A DNA stretch of 12,997 bases. Source: an uncultured Akkermansia sp. Lineage in GTDB: Bacteria; Verrucomicrobiota; Verrucomicrobiia; Verrucomicrobiales; Akkermansiaceae. Shown here piece by piece: positions 12,824 to 12,997 of the stretch. The DNA lies in assembly GCA_904501915.1 (NCBI GenBank), contig CAJGCV010000059.1, positions 1 through 12,997 of the forward strand, given 5' to 3'. Position 1 is the stretch's first letter, and each line of letters starts with the position of its first letter. The notes under the pieces are model-generated. The model was given only the letters and a program-made list of their open reading frames with translations, was not told the DNA's origin and searched no databases. Made by a program: the position numbers and the translations under genes.

Positions 12824-12997
12824 TGCTGCGCAAAATCGGGAAGCAAGGAGTTTGTTTTGTGAATTGCAAGGTTAAAAGCGACATAGAAGGAAAAAAGTCG
12901 TAGTTAAGCGGAGATTCTGTTAAAATGGTAAGAATAGACCTTGGAAAGTTGCCATGCGGAGCTACCATCATGCAACTTTCTGGGGTATTTATTCATC
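12824..12997. other. AT-rich flank without a convincing gene
   Basis: No confident gene lies here. A plus-strand frame opens at the ATG at 12925 (MVRIDLGKLPCGATIMQLSG) with GGAG 11 nt upstream and stays open to the window end, but 24 codons are too few to judge. On the minus strand an 88-codon frame (12971-12705) runs across the right end of the mobile element and looks accidental. A hairpin occupies 12944-12980: GAAAGTTGC(C)ATG pairs with CATGCAACTTTC with one bulged base and a 12-nt loop. It has no T-run directly after it. Confidence 0.4.

Noticed and set aside
12705..12971. 88-codon minus-strand open frame near the window end
   Set aside because: It runs across the right end of the mobile element into unrelated flanking DNA, has no recognisable motif and no promoter of the type seen here. 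I considered a transposase remnant but saw no DDE-type motif.
1..12997. CRISPR array, tRNA or rRNA genes, riboswitches, prophage or toxin-antitoxin genes
   Set aside because: No regularly spaced repeats, cloverleaf-like sequences, rRNA signatures or phage-type genes were seen on either strand. The leaders upstream of purM and the transporter are too short for a riboswitch.

Overview
The window holds one strand of ordinary chromosomal genes: every convincing gene reads on the minus strand, so transcription runs from high to low coordinates. The DNA is moderately GC-rich by eye, with canonical -35/-10 promoters (TTGnnn, 17 bp, TAnAAT) and few Shine-Dalgarno sequences. An HPr kinase outside the Firmicutes, a long (632 aa) PurF-like enzyme of the kind I recall from Bacteroidota and Verrucomicrobiota, and lipoproteins with clear lipoboxes point to a Gram-negative bacterium, perhaps a Verrucomicrobiota member of the Akkermansia type. 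The absence of Bacteroides-type promoters fits this. The assignment is inference; no rRNA or tRNA is present to settle it.

Layout in transcription order, from the right. 12824-12997 is AT-rich sequence without a convincing gene. 12599-12814 is a 216-bp non-coding element with 19-bp terminal inverted repeats and a perfect 9-bp target duplication, which I read as a MITE. Then come two overlapping, duplicated VanX-type D-Ala-D-Ala dipeptidase lipoproteins (12534-11686 and 11689-10970), a small unknown lipoprotein (10931-10410) and gpmI (10333-8801), which ends in a strong terminator. Next is a polar amino acid ABC transporter in two genes: a substrate-binding/permease fusion (8608-7088) and an ATPase with an extra C-terminal domain (7054-5984), closed by a second strong terminator. 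A near-consensus promoter then drives purM and a purF-like gene (5836-2908). After a hairpin follow an ECF-type sigma factor (2827-2225), hprK (2182-1208), a Nif3-family protein (1202-441) and the start of an RluA-family pseudouridine synthase that runs off the window (438-1). The last three are nearly contiguous and probably form one operon from a promoter in front of hprK.

The most interesting points are these. (1) The substrate-binding part of the transporter fusion has its two halves in reversed order, as in a circular permutation. (2) The PurF-like protein lacks the catalytic N-terminal Cys and other glutaminase residues but keeps its PRPP loop. (3) Three genes have a TAGAAT -10 box exactly 6 nt before the ATG, predicting leaderless mRNAs, and five of six promoters share a Gnnn-GC discriminator. 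(4) The MITE sits just upstream of the dipeptidase promoter. No CRISPR array, prophage, toxin-antitoxin pair or intact transposase was seen.
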